From: Deltaproteobacteria bacterium
GTDB lineage: Bacteria > Desulfobacterota > Desulfomonilia > UBA1062
Assembly (NCBI GenBank): GCA_029547045.1
Contig: JAKPQL010000028.1
Coordinates: forward strand, 1 to 49,549
Direction of reading: 5' to 3'
DNA length: 49,549 bases
Shown here in pieces: positions 1 through 6,835 of the stretch (position 1 is the stretch's first letter; each line of letters opens with the position of its first letter). The notes beneath the pieces were generated by a model. It was not told the origin of the DNA, made no database searches, and was given only the letters and a program-made list of their open reading frames with translations. The translations under genes were made by a program, and so were the position numbers.

Positions 1-1
1 G

Positions 2-457
2 TGTTTCTGGTCGAAAGTGATCGACTGTTTTTCCCGCAAGATAGTTGGTTGGACGCTCTCCCGGCGATGCAGGGCAAGCGAGTGGGTGTCGGCGGTGCGC
101 ATGGGGCTTGAGTCAGAGGGTCTCTTCACGAAGGAGCAGTGTTCCGGTCTCACGCTCCGGTCGGACAACGGATCCCAGCCGTGTTCGAGGAGGTTTATGG
201 AGTACCTGGGCACGTGCGGTATCACAGGCCAGTACACTGGGTATGATGCGCCGGATGACAACGCCTATGTCGAGCGGGTGATCCGGACCATCAAGGAAGA
301 GGAAGTCTGGCTGAACAGCTACGAGACCTTCCTGGAGGCCCATGAGGCCATGGAACGATACATCGATTACTACAATCAGGAGCGTATCCATTCAGCCTTG
401 GGCTATAAAACCCCCAACGAGGTCGCGGCTTCTTATGTCACACAAAAAGCCGCTTAA
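2..457 (+). CDS. IS3-family transposase (OrfB, DDE integrase core), 5' end outside the window
   Basis: C-terminal part of an rve-type DDE transposase. Counting from the GTG at 17, D3 (VIDCFSRK), D50 (RSDNGSQ) and E86 (DDNAYVERVIRTIKEE) form the catalytic triad with the D-35-E spacing of IS3 OrfB proteins. The tail YIDYYNQERIHSALGYKTP is also typical of the family. The frame stays open to base 2, but the residues before VIDCF (CFWSK) do not resemble the usual hydrophobic strand there, whereas frame 1 reads VFLVE; a one-base frameshift near 13-16 is therefore possible and the copy may be dead. It is followed by a plausible IS3 right end and then by the accessory cassette. Confidence 0.85.
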   Translation, partial: CFWSKVIDCFSRKIVGWTLSRRCRASEWVSAVRMGLESEGLFTKEQCSGLTLRSDNGSQPCSRRFMEYLGTCGITGQYTGYDAPDDNAYVERVIRTIKEEEVWLNSYETFLEAHEAMERYIDYYNQERIHSALGYKTPNEVAASYVTQKAA

Positions 458-461
458 TGGC

Positions 462-485
462 GTCTTGCTTTTAGGGGGGCACTAC
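462..485. repeat. Probable right terminal inverted repeat of the IS3-family element
   Basis: Just after the transposase stop the sequence reads GTCTTGCTTTTAGGGGGGCA followed by CTAC. This is the T-rich, then G-run, then CACTAC arrangement common at right ends of IS3-family elements. The left end lies outside the window, so the match cannot be confirmed by pairing and the exact border is uncertain. Confidence 0.5.
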
Positions 486-652
486 GATCCAAACCAGGAA
501 TTTCATGTGAGTATGATCTCGTGTTGTGTCGAGTGGATGCTCCCCGATACCCTCAGAAATTTGATATAGGAAACATGCTCATGAAGATCCCGGTTGTGTC
601 GATCAGAATGGTAGGTTCTTCAAGATTCATTCCCCGTAGAACCTCCTCATTT
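486..652. other. Non-coding stretch between the IS3 end and the terminator, with a possible gene remnant
   Basis: No convincing gene. On the minus strand a 25-codon reading frame (630 to 553) begins MNLEEPTILIDTTG behind a purine-rich stretch (AGGAGG at 644-649, GGGGA at 631-635). It reads like the start of a protein that stops soon after, so it could be the 5' stump of a gene cut by the IS3 insertion. A similarity search with this peptide would decide; as it stands this is a weak suggestion. Confidence 0.2.
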
Positions 653-683
653 ATCAGGACCGCAGATGGTCCTGATTTTTTTT
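653..683 (+). terminator. Intrinsic terminator
   Basis: Perfect 9-bp stem (ATCAGGACC at 653-661 pairing with GGTCCTGAT at 668-676), 6-base loop and a run of T through 683. In the plus direction it would stop read-through from the IS3 element. In the minus direction no U-tract follows, so it would not terminate the Cys-rich gene that ends at 715. Confidence 0.85.
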
Positions 684-714
684 GAGGATAGGATTGAAGG
701 GCCTACTCCATAAG

Positions 715-924
715 CTACTTCATCACTGCCCATTTCTGATAATCCCTGCAGGCACTTGTTGCTGCTGACTTCTGAACCTTGTTATGGGTACGTCCTAAAC
801 ATCGACCTTTGTCAGTTGAATGATTAACTGTCACCCGAGTTCGCATAGATACTAATTCTCTTGCTCCTGACCAGAACTCACAGTTTGCACATACCTTTGG
901 GGTTGATCCTAAAGTCCAAGACAT
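715..924 (-). CDS. Small Cys-rich (CxxC-type) protein of unknown function, 69 aa
   Basis: The start at 924 is chosen over an in-frame ATG 33 bases upstream because a strong Shine-Dalgarno (GGGAGGTT, 929-936) sits at correct spacing before MSWTLGSTP. The protein carries CANCEFW near the N-terminus, then KGRCLG and SACRDYQKW: four cysteines arranged like a small zinc-ribbon or metal knuckle. There is no signal peptide or membrane segment. It is transcribed divergently from the Nmad3-Nmad2 genes, and the two candidate promoters share the same -35 bases, so it may be a partner or regulator of that pair; this is inference. I do not recognise a named family, although small CxxCxxW proteins of unknown function are common in bacteria. 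Confidence 0.7.
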   Translation of the reverse strand: MSWTLGSTPKVCANCEFWSGARELVSMRTRVTVNHSTDKGRCLGRTHNKVQKSAATSACRDYQKWAVMK

Positions 925-961
925 AATAACCTCCCTATTTAAATTGATTGATTGCACTTCA

Positions 962-990
962 TTTATCGGATATCTTTTTACTTAAGACAA
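962..990 (-). promoter_or_regulatory. Candidate sigma70-type promoter for the Cys-rich gene
   Basis: On the minus strand TTGTCT (985-990) is followed after 17 bases by GATAAA (962-967), 37 bases before the start codon. The -35 box overlaps the divergent promoter of the Nmad genes. Confidence 0.45.
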
Positions 991-1011
991 TACTCAAATA
1001 TTCGATATGAT
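984..1011 (+). promoter_or_regulatory. Candidate sigma70-type promoter for the Nmad3-Nmad2 pair
   Basis: AAGACA (984-989), a 16-base spacer and TATGAT (1006-1011), about 35 bases before the ATG at 1046. The surrounding AT-rich region contains repeated ATTCGAT words (around 1000-1006 and 1023-1029), which could be operator half-sites. Confidence 0.45.
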
Positions 1012-1045
1012 TTTAATAAAACATTCGATTTGAATGGGAGTTTCA

Positions 1046-1747
1046 ATGAAAGGCTTATTAATTCGTGTTGGAATCGATCATTCTTGTGGTGAATGGAATG
1101 GTCCATACGATCCTCAATCTGGTCATTTCGTTTATGTCCCTATCCCGGATAATCTTAAACGATTACATCCACACTTGATTAGAAGTTATGACGAAGTCAG
1201 TTCTCTCCTTACTCATATAGGAATGAACCTACCAGAACACCTTAAGGCTAGACCGATGCACCTTGACCCCGATTTTGAAATGCTTACCTATGGTGATGTT
1301 TGGCCACGATCCGCACCTTTACTAAAGATGGGTAAAGATGACTTCATTGTCTTTTATGCAGGACTCAGGTCAATGAATAAAGCAGATAGAGAGCTTGTAT
1401 ATGCAATAATAGGGTTTTACCGGGTATCAGAAGTTGTTCACGCAATAGATATCCCTGAAAACCGCTGGCATGAGAATGCACACACGAGAAGGAAAGATTA
1501 TGATTCGGATATTGTTGTTAGAGCGGTAAAGAAGAGATCGGGGAAATTAGTCAAAGCTATCCCGATTGGGGAGTTTCGAAATAAATCCTATCGTGTTCGT
1601 CAAGATCTTCTTGAAGAGTGGGGTGGATTGAGTGTCAAGGATGGTTACCTGCAACGAAGCGCTCGATTACCTCATTTCCTTAGCCCCGAACGTTTTATGC
1701 GATGGTTTGAAAAGCACAATCCGGGTTTAGTGGCTAAGAATTTTTAA
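1046..1747 (+). CDS. Nmad3-family putative nucleotide-modification protein, 233 aa
   Basis: The N-terminus MKGLLIRVGIDHS, then a FVYVPIPD strand, a TYGD motif near residue 85 and the hydrophobic FIVFYAGLR segment match what I know of the Nmad3 domain (nucleotide modification associated domain 3), defined computationally in phage and bacterial DNA-modification gene neighbourhoods. The enzymatic reaction is not established. The ATG at 1046 is preferred over the one at 1034 because GGGAG (1036-1040) lies five bases before it and the domain begins there. The next gene is an Nmad2 protein 18 bases downstream, so the two are probably co-transcribed. The sequence is clearly more AT-rich than the housekeeping genes in the window, suggesting transfer. 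No methyltransferase or nuclease gene is present beside it. Confidence 0.75.
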   Translation: MKGLLIRVGIDHSCGEWNGPYDPQSGHFVYVPIPDNLKRLHPHLIRSYDEVSSLLTHIGMNLPEHLKARPMHLDPDFEMLTYGDVWPRSAPLLKMGKDDFIVFYAGLRSMNKADRELVYAIIGFYRVSEVVHAIDIPENRWHENAHTRRKDYDSDIVVRAVKKRSGKLVKAIPIGEFRNKSYRVRQDLLEEWGGLSVKDGYLQRSARLPHFLSPERFMRWFEKHNPGLVAKNF

Positions 1748-1765
1748 TCATGAAAGAGTGATGTC

Positions 1766-2365
1766 ATGAAACTTTTTTCATATATTGTTACACATGACAC
1801 AGGTTTTGCACCCAATCCTTTTTGGGGATATTGCACCTTGGCATGTTGTAAACCAACTATTAGAAGATGCGCTCATCCCGGTGATTGGGTAGTGGGACTC
1901 TCCCGAAAATTATCTGGCAATAAATTGATATTTGCGATGCACATAGATAAGAAAACCACATTTTCTGACTATTGGAATGATCCCGTTTTTAATTCAAAAA
2001 GGCCGCGTTATGACACAGCCAGGGTCATAGATAAACGTGGGGACAATATATACGAACCCCAAGTAAATGGAGAGTTCCATCAGTTACGATCTATACATTC
2101 GTTAGAGCAAAAAGATCATGATCTGAAGGGCCAATACGTGCTGGTTGCCAAGGAATTTGTTTACTACGGTAATCAAGCGATAAGCCTACCAAGGTATATG
2201 GACTTTCTAAAAGTCAGCAGGGGACACAGAAGTAGGTTTTCAGATGATGAGCTTTGTACGTTTGGTAAATATATAAAGACACTTCCACGTGGTATTCAGG
2301 GGCCACCCTCCTATAAATGGCCTGCCAATGAACTCTCTTGGAAACAAAATGAAGGCATTTACTAA
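1766..2365 (+). CDS. Nmad2-family putative nucleotide-modification protein, 199 aa
   Basis: MKLFSYIVTHDTGFAPNPFWGYCTLACCKP opens the protein in two blocks (residues 1-14 and 15-30), followed by RRCAHPGDWVVGLS, FSDYWNDPVFNSKRP and GDNIYEP; this series of motifs is characteristic of the Nmad2 domain (nucleotide modification associated domain 2). Family members occur near DNA-modification and defence genes; their biochemical role is not proven. Weak ribosome site (AAAGAG). The stop codon lies in the TIR of the IS630 element; removing that element restores a TAA at the same place, so the insertion adds only one residue (Tyr). Together with the upstream Nmad3 gene it forms a two-gene operon of foreign composition. 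Confidence 0.85.
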   Translation: MKLFSYIVTHDTGFAPNPFWGYCTLACCKPTIRRCAHPGDWVVGLSRKLSGNKLIFAMHIDKKTTFSDYWNDPVFNSKRPRYDTARVIDKRGDNIYEPQVNGEFHQLRSIHSLEQKDHDLKGQYVLVAKEFVYYGNQAISLPRYMDFLKVSRGHRSRFSDDELCTFGKYIKTLPRGIQGPPSYKWPANELSWKQNEGIY

Positions 2366-2390
2366 TAAGTGCATATTAGAATAGACCTAT
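2362..2390 (+). repeat. IS630 left terminal inverted repeat
   Basis: Begins CTAATAAGTGCATA, the first 14 bases being identical to the reverse complement of the right end; mismatches occur at positions 15, 17, 19 and 26 of the repeat. It overlaps the transposase stop codon at 2387-2389. Confidence 0.85.
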
Positions 2391-3418
2391 ACTGCCGCAT
2401 AAGCACACTCAGGATGTCGAAAGAAGCCCCGGATGATTTCCGGCAGTTTCTGGAGTTTCCGTAATGCTCCGATGGCAAGCCGCTTGAGATGGTCAGGACC
2501 CTTGATGGTGCGCTTCCCGATATTATGACGCTTCGTGAAGTTCCAGGTCTGCTCGACAGGATTGAGCTCGGGAGAGTATCCCGGCAGGAAGAAGAGCCGA
2601 AGCTTTCCCTCGGTGCTCTCGACATACTTGCGGACATCAGCACTCCGGTGCACAGGATGACCGTCAAGAACAAGAAATACCGGTCCATCACTGTCTTTCA
2701 GGAGACGGGAAAGAAAGTCCTTGAGCAAGTCGGCATTCATGGTCCCCTTGTATGTCATGAACCGTATGACACCCCGGGCGGAAATAGCTGCAATCATATT
2801 CACCGAGAACCTGGCCCCGGTGGTCCTGACCACGGGTGTCTTCCCTTTCGGTGCCCACGTCGTGCCCGTATGATAATCCGAACGTATCGACGACTCGTCC
2901 CCGAAATACACCGTGGCACCCAACTTCTTCGCCTCAGCGGCAATCCTGGGATATACTTCCGACTTCCATTGCTCTACCGCCTCGGGGTTCTGCTGATACG
3001 CACGCTGCAACGGCTTCTGGGGAGACAGGCCAAGCTGCCTGAGCAGACGCATCACGCTCCACCGGCTCAACTTGATCCCGAATTCCCTCCGTATCACCTC
3101 CGCCACCAGAACTGCCGTCCACAAGGCAAAGGGGAACTTCATCTGGCTCGGGTCTTTGTCAACCACGGTCGCATATATCCACTTCAGCTTGTCCCCGTCC
3201 AGCTTCGGCTTGCGTCCTCCCCTCTTGCGGGCATCGAGTGCTCCCCATCCTCCATTCCGGTACCGGGCAAGCCATCCAAAAAGGGCAGCCCGTGACACAC
3301 CCATCCCCTTGCATACTTCCTCAACGGTCACGCCAGATTGTATCCGCTTCATGGCCTGCTCACGAAATACCGTCAGTTCCGAATGCTTCAAACGCCTCAG
3401 GTCTGTCTTCTTCTCCAT
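2387..3418 (-). CDS. IS630-family transposase, intact, 343 aa
   Basis: The N-terminal half carries a helix-turn-helix (residues about 15-60, TVEEVCKGMGVSRAALFGWL) and a second winged-helix-like region to about 135. The C-terminal DDE domain shows D174 (YFGDES), D252 (LVLDGHP) and E289 (PELNPVEQTW), the IS630 pattern. The length is normal for the family and there is no frameshift, so the element may still be mobile. The -10 box of its promoter candidate lies only six bases before the ATG and no Shine-Dalgarno is visible, consistent with a leaderless, weakly translated mRNA. Confidence 0.92.
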   Translation of the reverse strand: MEKKTDLRRLKHSELTVFREQAMKRIQSGVTVEEVCKGMGVSRAALFGWLARYRNGGWGALDARKRGGRKPKLDGDKLKWIYATVVDKDPSQMKFPFALWTAVLVAEVIRREFGIKLSRWSVMRLLRQLGLSPQKPLQRAYQQNPEAVEQWKSEVYPRIAAEAKKLGATVYFGDESSIRSDYHTGTTWAPKGKTPVVRTTGARFSVNMIAAISARGVIRFMTYKGTMNADLLKDFLSRLLKDSDGPVFLVLDGHPVHRSADVRKYVESTEGKLRLFFLPGYSPELNPVEQTWNFTKRHNIGKRTIKGPDHLKRLAIGALRKLQKLPEIIRGFFRHPECAYAAV

Positions 3419-3424
3419 GAATAC

Positions 3425-3453
3425 TGTATACTGGATCTAACACGATAAGTCTA
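3425..3453 (-). promoter_or_regulatory. Candidate transposase promoter
   Basis: On the minus strand TAGACT (3448-3453), 17 bases, then TATACA (3425-3430). The ATG follows after six bases, placing the predicted transcription start at or next to the start codon. Confidence 0.45.
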
Positions 3454-3473
3454 TACAATTATGCACTTATTAG
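3445..3473 (-). repeat. IS630 right terminal inverted repeat
   Basis: Ends TATGCACTTATTAG, complementary to the left end. It also contains the -35 box of the candidate transposase promoter. Confidence 0.85.
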
Positions 3474-3489
3474 TAAGTATCCATTCGCC

Positions 3490-4572
3490 ATGATCCCTAA
3501 GATCTCCTTCGGCATCATCGTTCTCAACGGCGAGCCGTTCACCCGGTACTGCCTGCGACAGGTTTACCCGTATGCGCACCAGATCATCGTGGTGGAAGGC
3601 GCAGCTCCGTCAGCCTTCGCCATAGCGACCCCGGACGGCCATTCCACGGACGGGACCCTCCAGGTCCTGAGGGACTTTCAACGGACAGAAGACCCTGACC
3701 ACAAGCTCATCATCGTCACGGCCGAGGATGAGGGACATACCAGCGGCTTCTGGCCCGGCGAAAAGGACGAGCAGAGCAGGGCCTATGCAAAACGCGCAAC
3801 AGGGGACTTCCTCTGGCAGGTTGACATCGACGAGTTCTACCGGACCGAGGATATAGAACGTATAATGAAGCTCCTTGAGCAACAGCGTGATATTACCGCG
3901 GTCTCATTCAAGCAGATCACCTTCTGGGGGGGGTTCGACTATATTGTGGACGGGTGGTATCTCAGGGCAGGCGCGCAGATCTACCACCGACTCTTCCGCT
4001 GGAGCGAGGGGTTCCGCTACACCTCCCACCGCCCGCCGACCGTTGTGGATGAAAGAGGGAGGGACCTGCGCACCATCACCTGGATATCAGGAGATGCCAT
4101 GGCGGATCGAGGGATCTACCTCTATCACTATTCTCTGCTTTTTCCCAAGCAGGTCAGGGAGAAGTGCTCCTATTACGGAAACGCATCCTGGTCACACCGT
4201 TCTGGAGCAGAGGCGTGGGCCCGGGATGTGTTCGAAGGGCTCAAACGGCCCTATCGGGTCCACAATGTATACGATTACCCCAGCTGGCTCGACAGGTTCA
4301 AGGGGGATCACCCGGAACAGATCAAGACCATGCGAGCGGACCTTGCGGCGGGGAAAACGGTTGAGGTTCTGCGCCGCACCGACGATATAGACGCGCTTCT
4401 CGTCTCCGGACGCTATGCCCTGGGCAGACGCCTCCTGGAGGTGCTCACCCCTGTCCATATCGTACTGAAACCCTTGAGAAAAAACATGGACCGGGTGCTT
4501 GCCTCCCTGAGAAGGCGATCCGCCTCCTTCATCTGTTCTCTTTGCCGGGCGGGAGATAAAAATATACCGTGA
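3490..4572 (+). CDS. GT2-like glycosyltransferase, 360 aa
   Basis: GT-A type fold: ISFGIIVLNGEPFTRYCLRQ at the N-terminus, a HSTDGTL block, and VDIDEF with the DxD metal/nucleotide-sugar motif at residues 112-114. This suggests transfer of a sugar to a lipid-linked or polysaccharide acceptor in the cytoplasm; the substrate is unknown. It is first in a run of seven genes on this strand and overlaps the next by 4 bases. The IS630 element lies immediately upstream, so any native promoter has been displaced or lay upstream of the insertion; no clear ribosome site precedes the ATG. The C-terminal 40 residues are basic and Cys-containing and may contact the membrane. Confidence 0.8.
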   Translation: MIPKISFGIIVLNGEPFTRYCLRQVYPYAHQIIVVEGAAPSAFAIATPDGHSTDGTLQVLRDFQRTEDPDHKLIIVTAEDEGHTSGFWPGEKDEQSRAYAKRATGDFLWQVDIDEFYRTEDIERIMKLLEQQRDITAVSFKQITFWGGFDYIVDGWYLRAGAQIYHRLFRWSEGFRYTSHRPPTVVDERGRDLRTITWISGDAMADRGIYLYHYSLLFPKQVREKCSYYGNASWSHRSGAEAWARDVFEGLKRPYRVHNVYDYPSWLDRFKGDHPEQIKTMRADLAAGKTVEVLRRTDDIDALLVSGRYALGRRLLEVLTPVHIVLKPLRKNMDRVLASLRRRSASFICSLCRAGDKNIP

Positions 4573-5831
4573 GAATACTCCACATCAACTCACACGACCT
4601 TTCGGGTGGCGCAGCCCGGGCGGCACTGAGACTCCACATGGCCCTACTGGGCCAGGGAGCGCAGTCCCGGATGTTCGTCGAGACCAGGCAAAGTTCGGAT
4701 ATCGAGGGGATACACGGGTTCAAGGTGCCGGGCGAGTTTTCCCGGATACGCTGGCAGCTTCTCCGGAGGTTTTTCAACCATCCCATCCTCGCTGCCCAGG
4801 ATAGATCCGGGGAGACATTTGATGTGTTCACCGACGACCGATCGCCTTGCGGCAAGGCCGCACGTAGGCAGTTGCCCGGGCACGACGTCGTCAACCTCCA
4901 CTGGATTGCCGGATTCATCGACTACCGTGATTTCTTCTCCAGGGCCACCACCGCTCCCATCGTCTGGACCCTTCACGACATGAATCCGTTCACCGGGGGC
5001 TGTCATTACGCAGGCGGCTGTGACCGTTTCATGAGCCAGTGCGGCGGATGCCCCCAGCTCGGATCATCACGCCAGGACGATCCATCCCGCCGAATCTGGA
5101 AGCGGAAGCGTTCTGCATATACGAACAGATCGCTGGACAGCCTCCACATAATCACACCCAGTGCATGGCTGGCCGGCGAGGTGGCAAAGAGCACTCTCAT
5201 GGGCGGATTCCCCGTCACCCACATCCCCAACTGCATCGACACAGAGGTGTTCGAACCCCGTGACCGCACTGCAGCCCGTGCAGCCCTCGGCATTCCGGAG
5301 AAGGCCAGTGTCGTGCTTTTTGTCGCCGCCTCCCTCGGCAATCGGAGAAAGGGCTTCAGGGAACTGCTGAAGGCACTTGACGGGCTCGGTTCGGTGCACC
5401 AGCTGTATCTGATTTCCCTGGGCAAGGCAGGAGGGGACATGCCCCGCAAAAACGGCTGCATCAACCTCGGCAATGTGGCCAACGACAGACTGCTCGCCAC
5501 GATCTACAGCGCAGCGGACTGCTTCGTCATCCCTTCGCGACAGGACAACCTTCCGAACACGGTGCTCGAGGCCATGGCATGCGGGACGCCCATCGCAGGG
5601 TTTGCAGCGGGTGGCATCCCTGAGATGGTGATTGACGGGAAAACCGGCATCCTCGCAGAGCCCGGGGACATCGACGGACTCTGTTCATCCATTCGGACCA
5701 TCTTAACCCAGGACGGCCTTCGGGAGGCCATGTCCCGCAACTGCCGCGAGACGGTTCTGAAGCACTACACACCAGAGCTCCAGGCCCGCAGATACCTGGA
5801 TATTTACCAACGGATGAAGGGCAGGTCATGA
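4569..5831 (+). CDS. GT4-family glycosyltransferase, 420 aa
   Basis: GT-B fold. The N-terminal domain starts RILHINSHDLSGGAARAALR, a glycine-rich acceptor loop seen in WcaL/WcaC-like glycosyltransferases. The C-terminal domain has VVLFVAASLGNRRKGF, and PNTVLEAMACGTPIAGF carries the EX7E region that binds the nucleotide sugar (retaining GT4 mechanism). A cluster CHYAGGCDRFMSQCGGCPQL near residues 145-165 is Cys-rich and typical of this subgroup. Translation starts at GTG overlapping the TGA of the preceding gene (GTGA), implying translational coupling. It ends overlapping the next gene by 4 bases. Confidence 0.85.
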   Translation: MRILHINSHDLSGGAARAALRLHMALLGQGAQSRMFVETRQSSDIEGIHGFKVPGEFSRIRWQLLRRFFNHPILAAQDRSGETFDVFTDDRSPCGKAARRQLPGHDVVNLHWIAGFIDYRDFFSRATTAPIVWTLHDMNPFTGGCHYAGGCDRFMSQCGGCPQLGSSRQDDPSRRIWKRKRSAYTNRSLDSLHIITPSAWLAGEVAKSTLMGGFPVTHIPNCIDTEVFEPRDRTAARAALGIPEKASVVLFVAASLGNRRKGFRELLKALDGLGSVHQLYLISLGKAGGDMPRKNGCINLGNVANDRLLATIYSAADCFVIPSRQDNLPNTVLEAMACGTPIAGFAAGGIPEMVIDGKTGILAEPGDIDGLCSSIRTILTQDGLREAMSRNCRETVLKHYTPELQARRYLDIYQRMKGRS

Positions 5832-6835
5832 GCGGCACCGAACACCAGCTCCCTTTCCCGCCTGCAGGAAAAACCGGATGGCCGTGGACAGGAGAAGGGC
5901 GGCAAACCTGGAATATCGAATCACCGCCCAGGATTACCATCGTGACCCCGTCATACAATCAGGCGCCGTTCCTCGAAGCCGCCATCCGGTCGGTCCTCCT
6001 CCAGGAGTATTCAAACCTCGAATACTTCATCATGGATGGCAAGAGCACGGACGGCAGCGTGGAGATCATAAGGCGTTACGAACCCTGGCTGGCGGGCTGG
6101 GTATCGGAACCAGACCGCGGCCAGTCCCATGCCATCAACAAGGGGTGGAAGAAGGCCACCGGCGATATCATCGCATGGTTGAATGCGGATGATTTCTACC
6201 TGCCGGGGGCTTTCTCAACCGTCGCGCAGGCCTTCTCCAGCAACCACCAGGCGCGTGTCTTCAGCGGCATCGGCGAGATCAGGGACGCCTCGGGCTCCGT
6301 TCTCATGTCCACAAAGAACCCGTCCTCCTTCGATGCACATGCCATGCTGTCGGCCTGCGGTGGGGTTCCGCTGCAACCCTCGGTGTTCCTGAACCGGCTG
6401 GTACTGGATGAGGTCGGCTACCTGAATGAAGACCTGCACTACACCATGGACTGGGAGTATTGGATACGTCTGAGCCTGCACTATCCGGCAGACAGCTTCA
6501 TTGAGATAGATAAGGCTCTCTCGGTGAACAGGGAGTGGGCAGATACAAAGACCCGCACTGGCTGGAAGCACATCTGCAGGGAACATCGGCAGGTCATGGA
6601 CGGCATTTTTTCGTCATTCCCATATGACGATGACCTTCAGGGAATCAGAGACCGGGCATACCGGTCGAGCTATCTCAAGGAGGCGGATCTCGCCCTGAAG
6701 AACAGGGACAGGGCGGGATCTCTCAGGAGTATCATGAGGGCATGGCTTATCCGGCCCTTTGCACACAATCCTCGGGACGAGCTGGTCACCCTGATGCACC
6801 TCTTCGGGTATTACAGGGTCAGGGACGCGAGATGA
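5828..6835 (+). CDS. GT2-family glycosyltransferase, 335 aa
   Basis: Classical GT-A start, RITIVTPSYNQAPFLEAAIR, then a DGKSTDGSVEII block, the EPDRGQSHAINKGW segment and NADD at residues 119-122 as the metal-binding DxD equivalent. About 40 N-terminal residues precede the fold. Likely a cytoplasmic polysaccharide glycosyltransferase; substrate unknown. ATGA overlaps at both ends link it to its neighbours. Confidence 0.87.
   Translation: MSGTEHQLPFPPAGKTGWPWTGEGRQTWNIESPPRITIVTPSYNQAPFLEAAIRSVLLQEYSNLEYFIMDGKSTDGSVEIIRRYEPWLAGWVSEPDRGQSHAINKGWKKATGDIIAWLNADDFYLPGAFSTVAQAFSSNHQARVFSGIGEIRDASGSVLMSTKNPSSFDAHAMLSACGGVPLQPSVFLNRLVLDEVGYLNEDLHYTMDWEYWIRLSLHYPADSFIEIDKALSVNREWADTKTRTGWKHICREHRQVMDGIFSSFPYDDDLQGIRDRAYRSSYLKEADLALKNRDRAGSLRSIMRAWLIRPFAHNPRDELVTLMHLFGYYRVRDAR

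Larger units (their letters stand above)
2362..3473. mobile_element. Complete IS630-family insertion sequence (about 1112 bp)
   Basis: Bounded by 29-bp terminal inverted repeats (25 of 29 bases identical) and flanked on each side by TA (2360-2361 and 3474-3475), the target duplication expected of IS630/Tc1-mariner elements. It carries one intact transposase gene on the minus strand. It sits between the Nmad2 stop codon and the first glycosyltransferase, whose ATG would otherwise lie 13 bases after that stop. Confidence 0.9.

Noticed and set aside
342..569. 75-aa plus-strand frame across the IS3 right end
   Set aside because: Overlaps the transposase in another frame and crosses the terminal repeat; no ribosome site.
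2489..3295. 268-aa open frame on the plus strand across the IS630 element
   Set aside because: Antisense shadow of the intact transposase; no ribosome site or domain.
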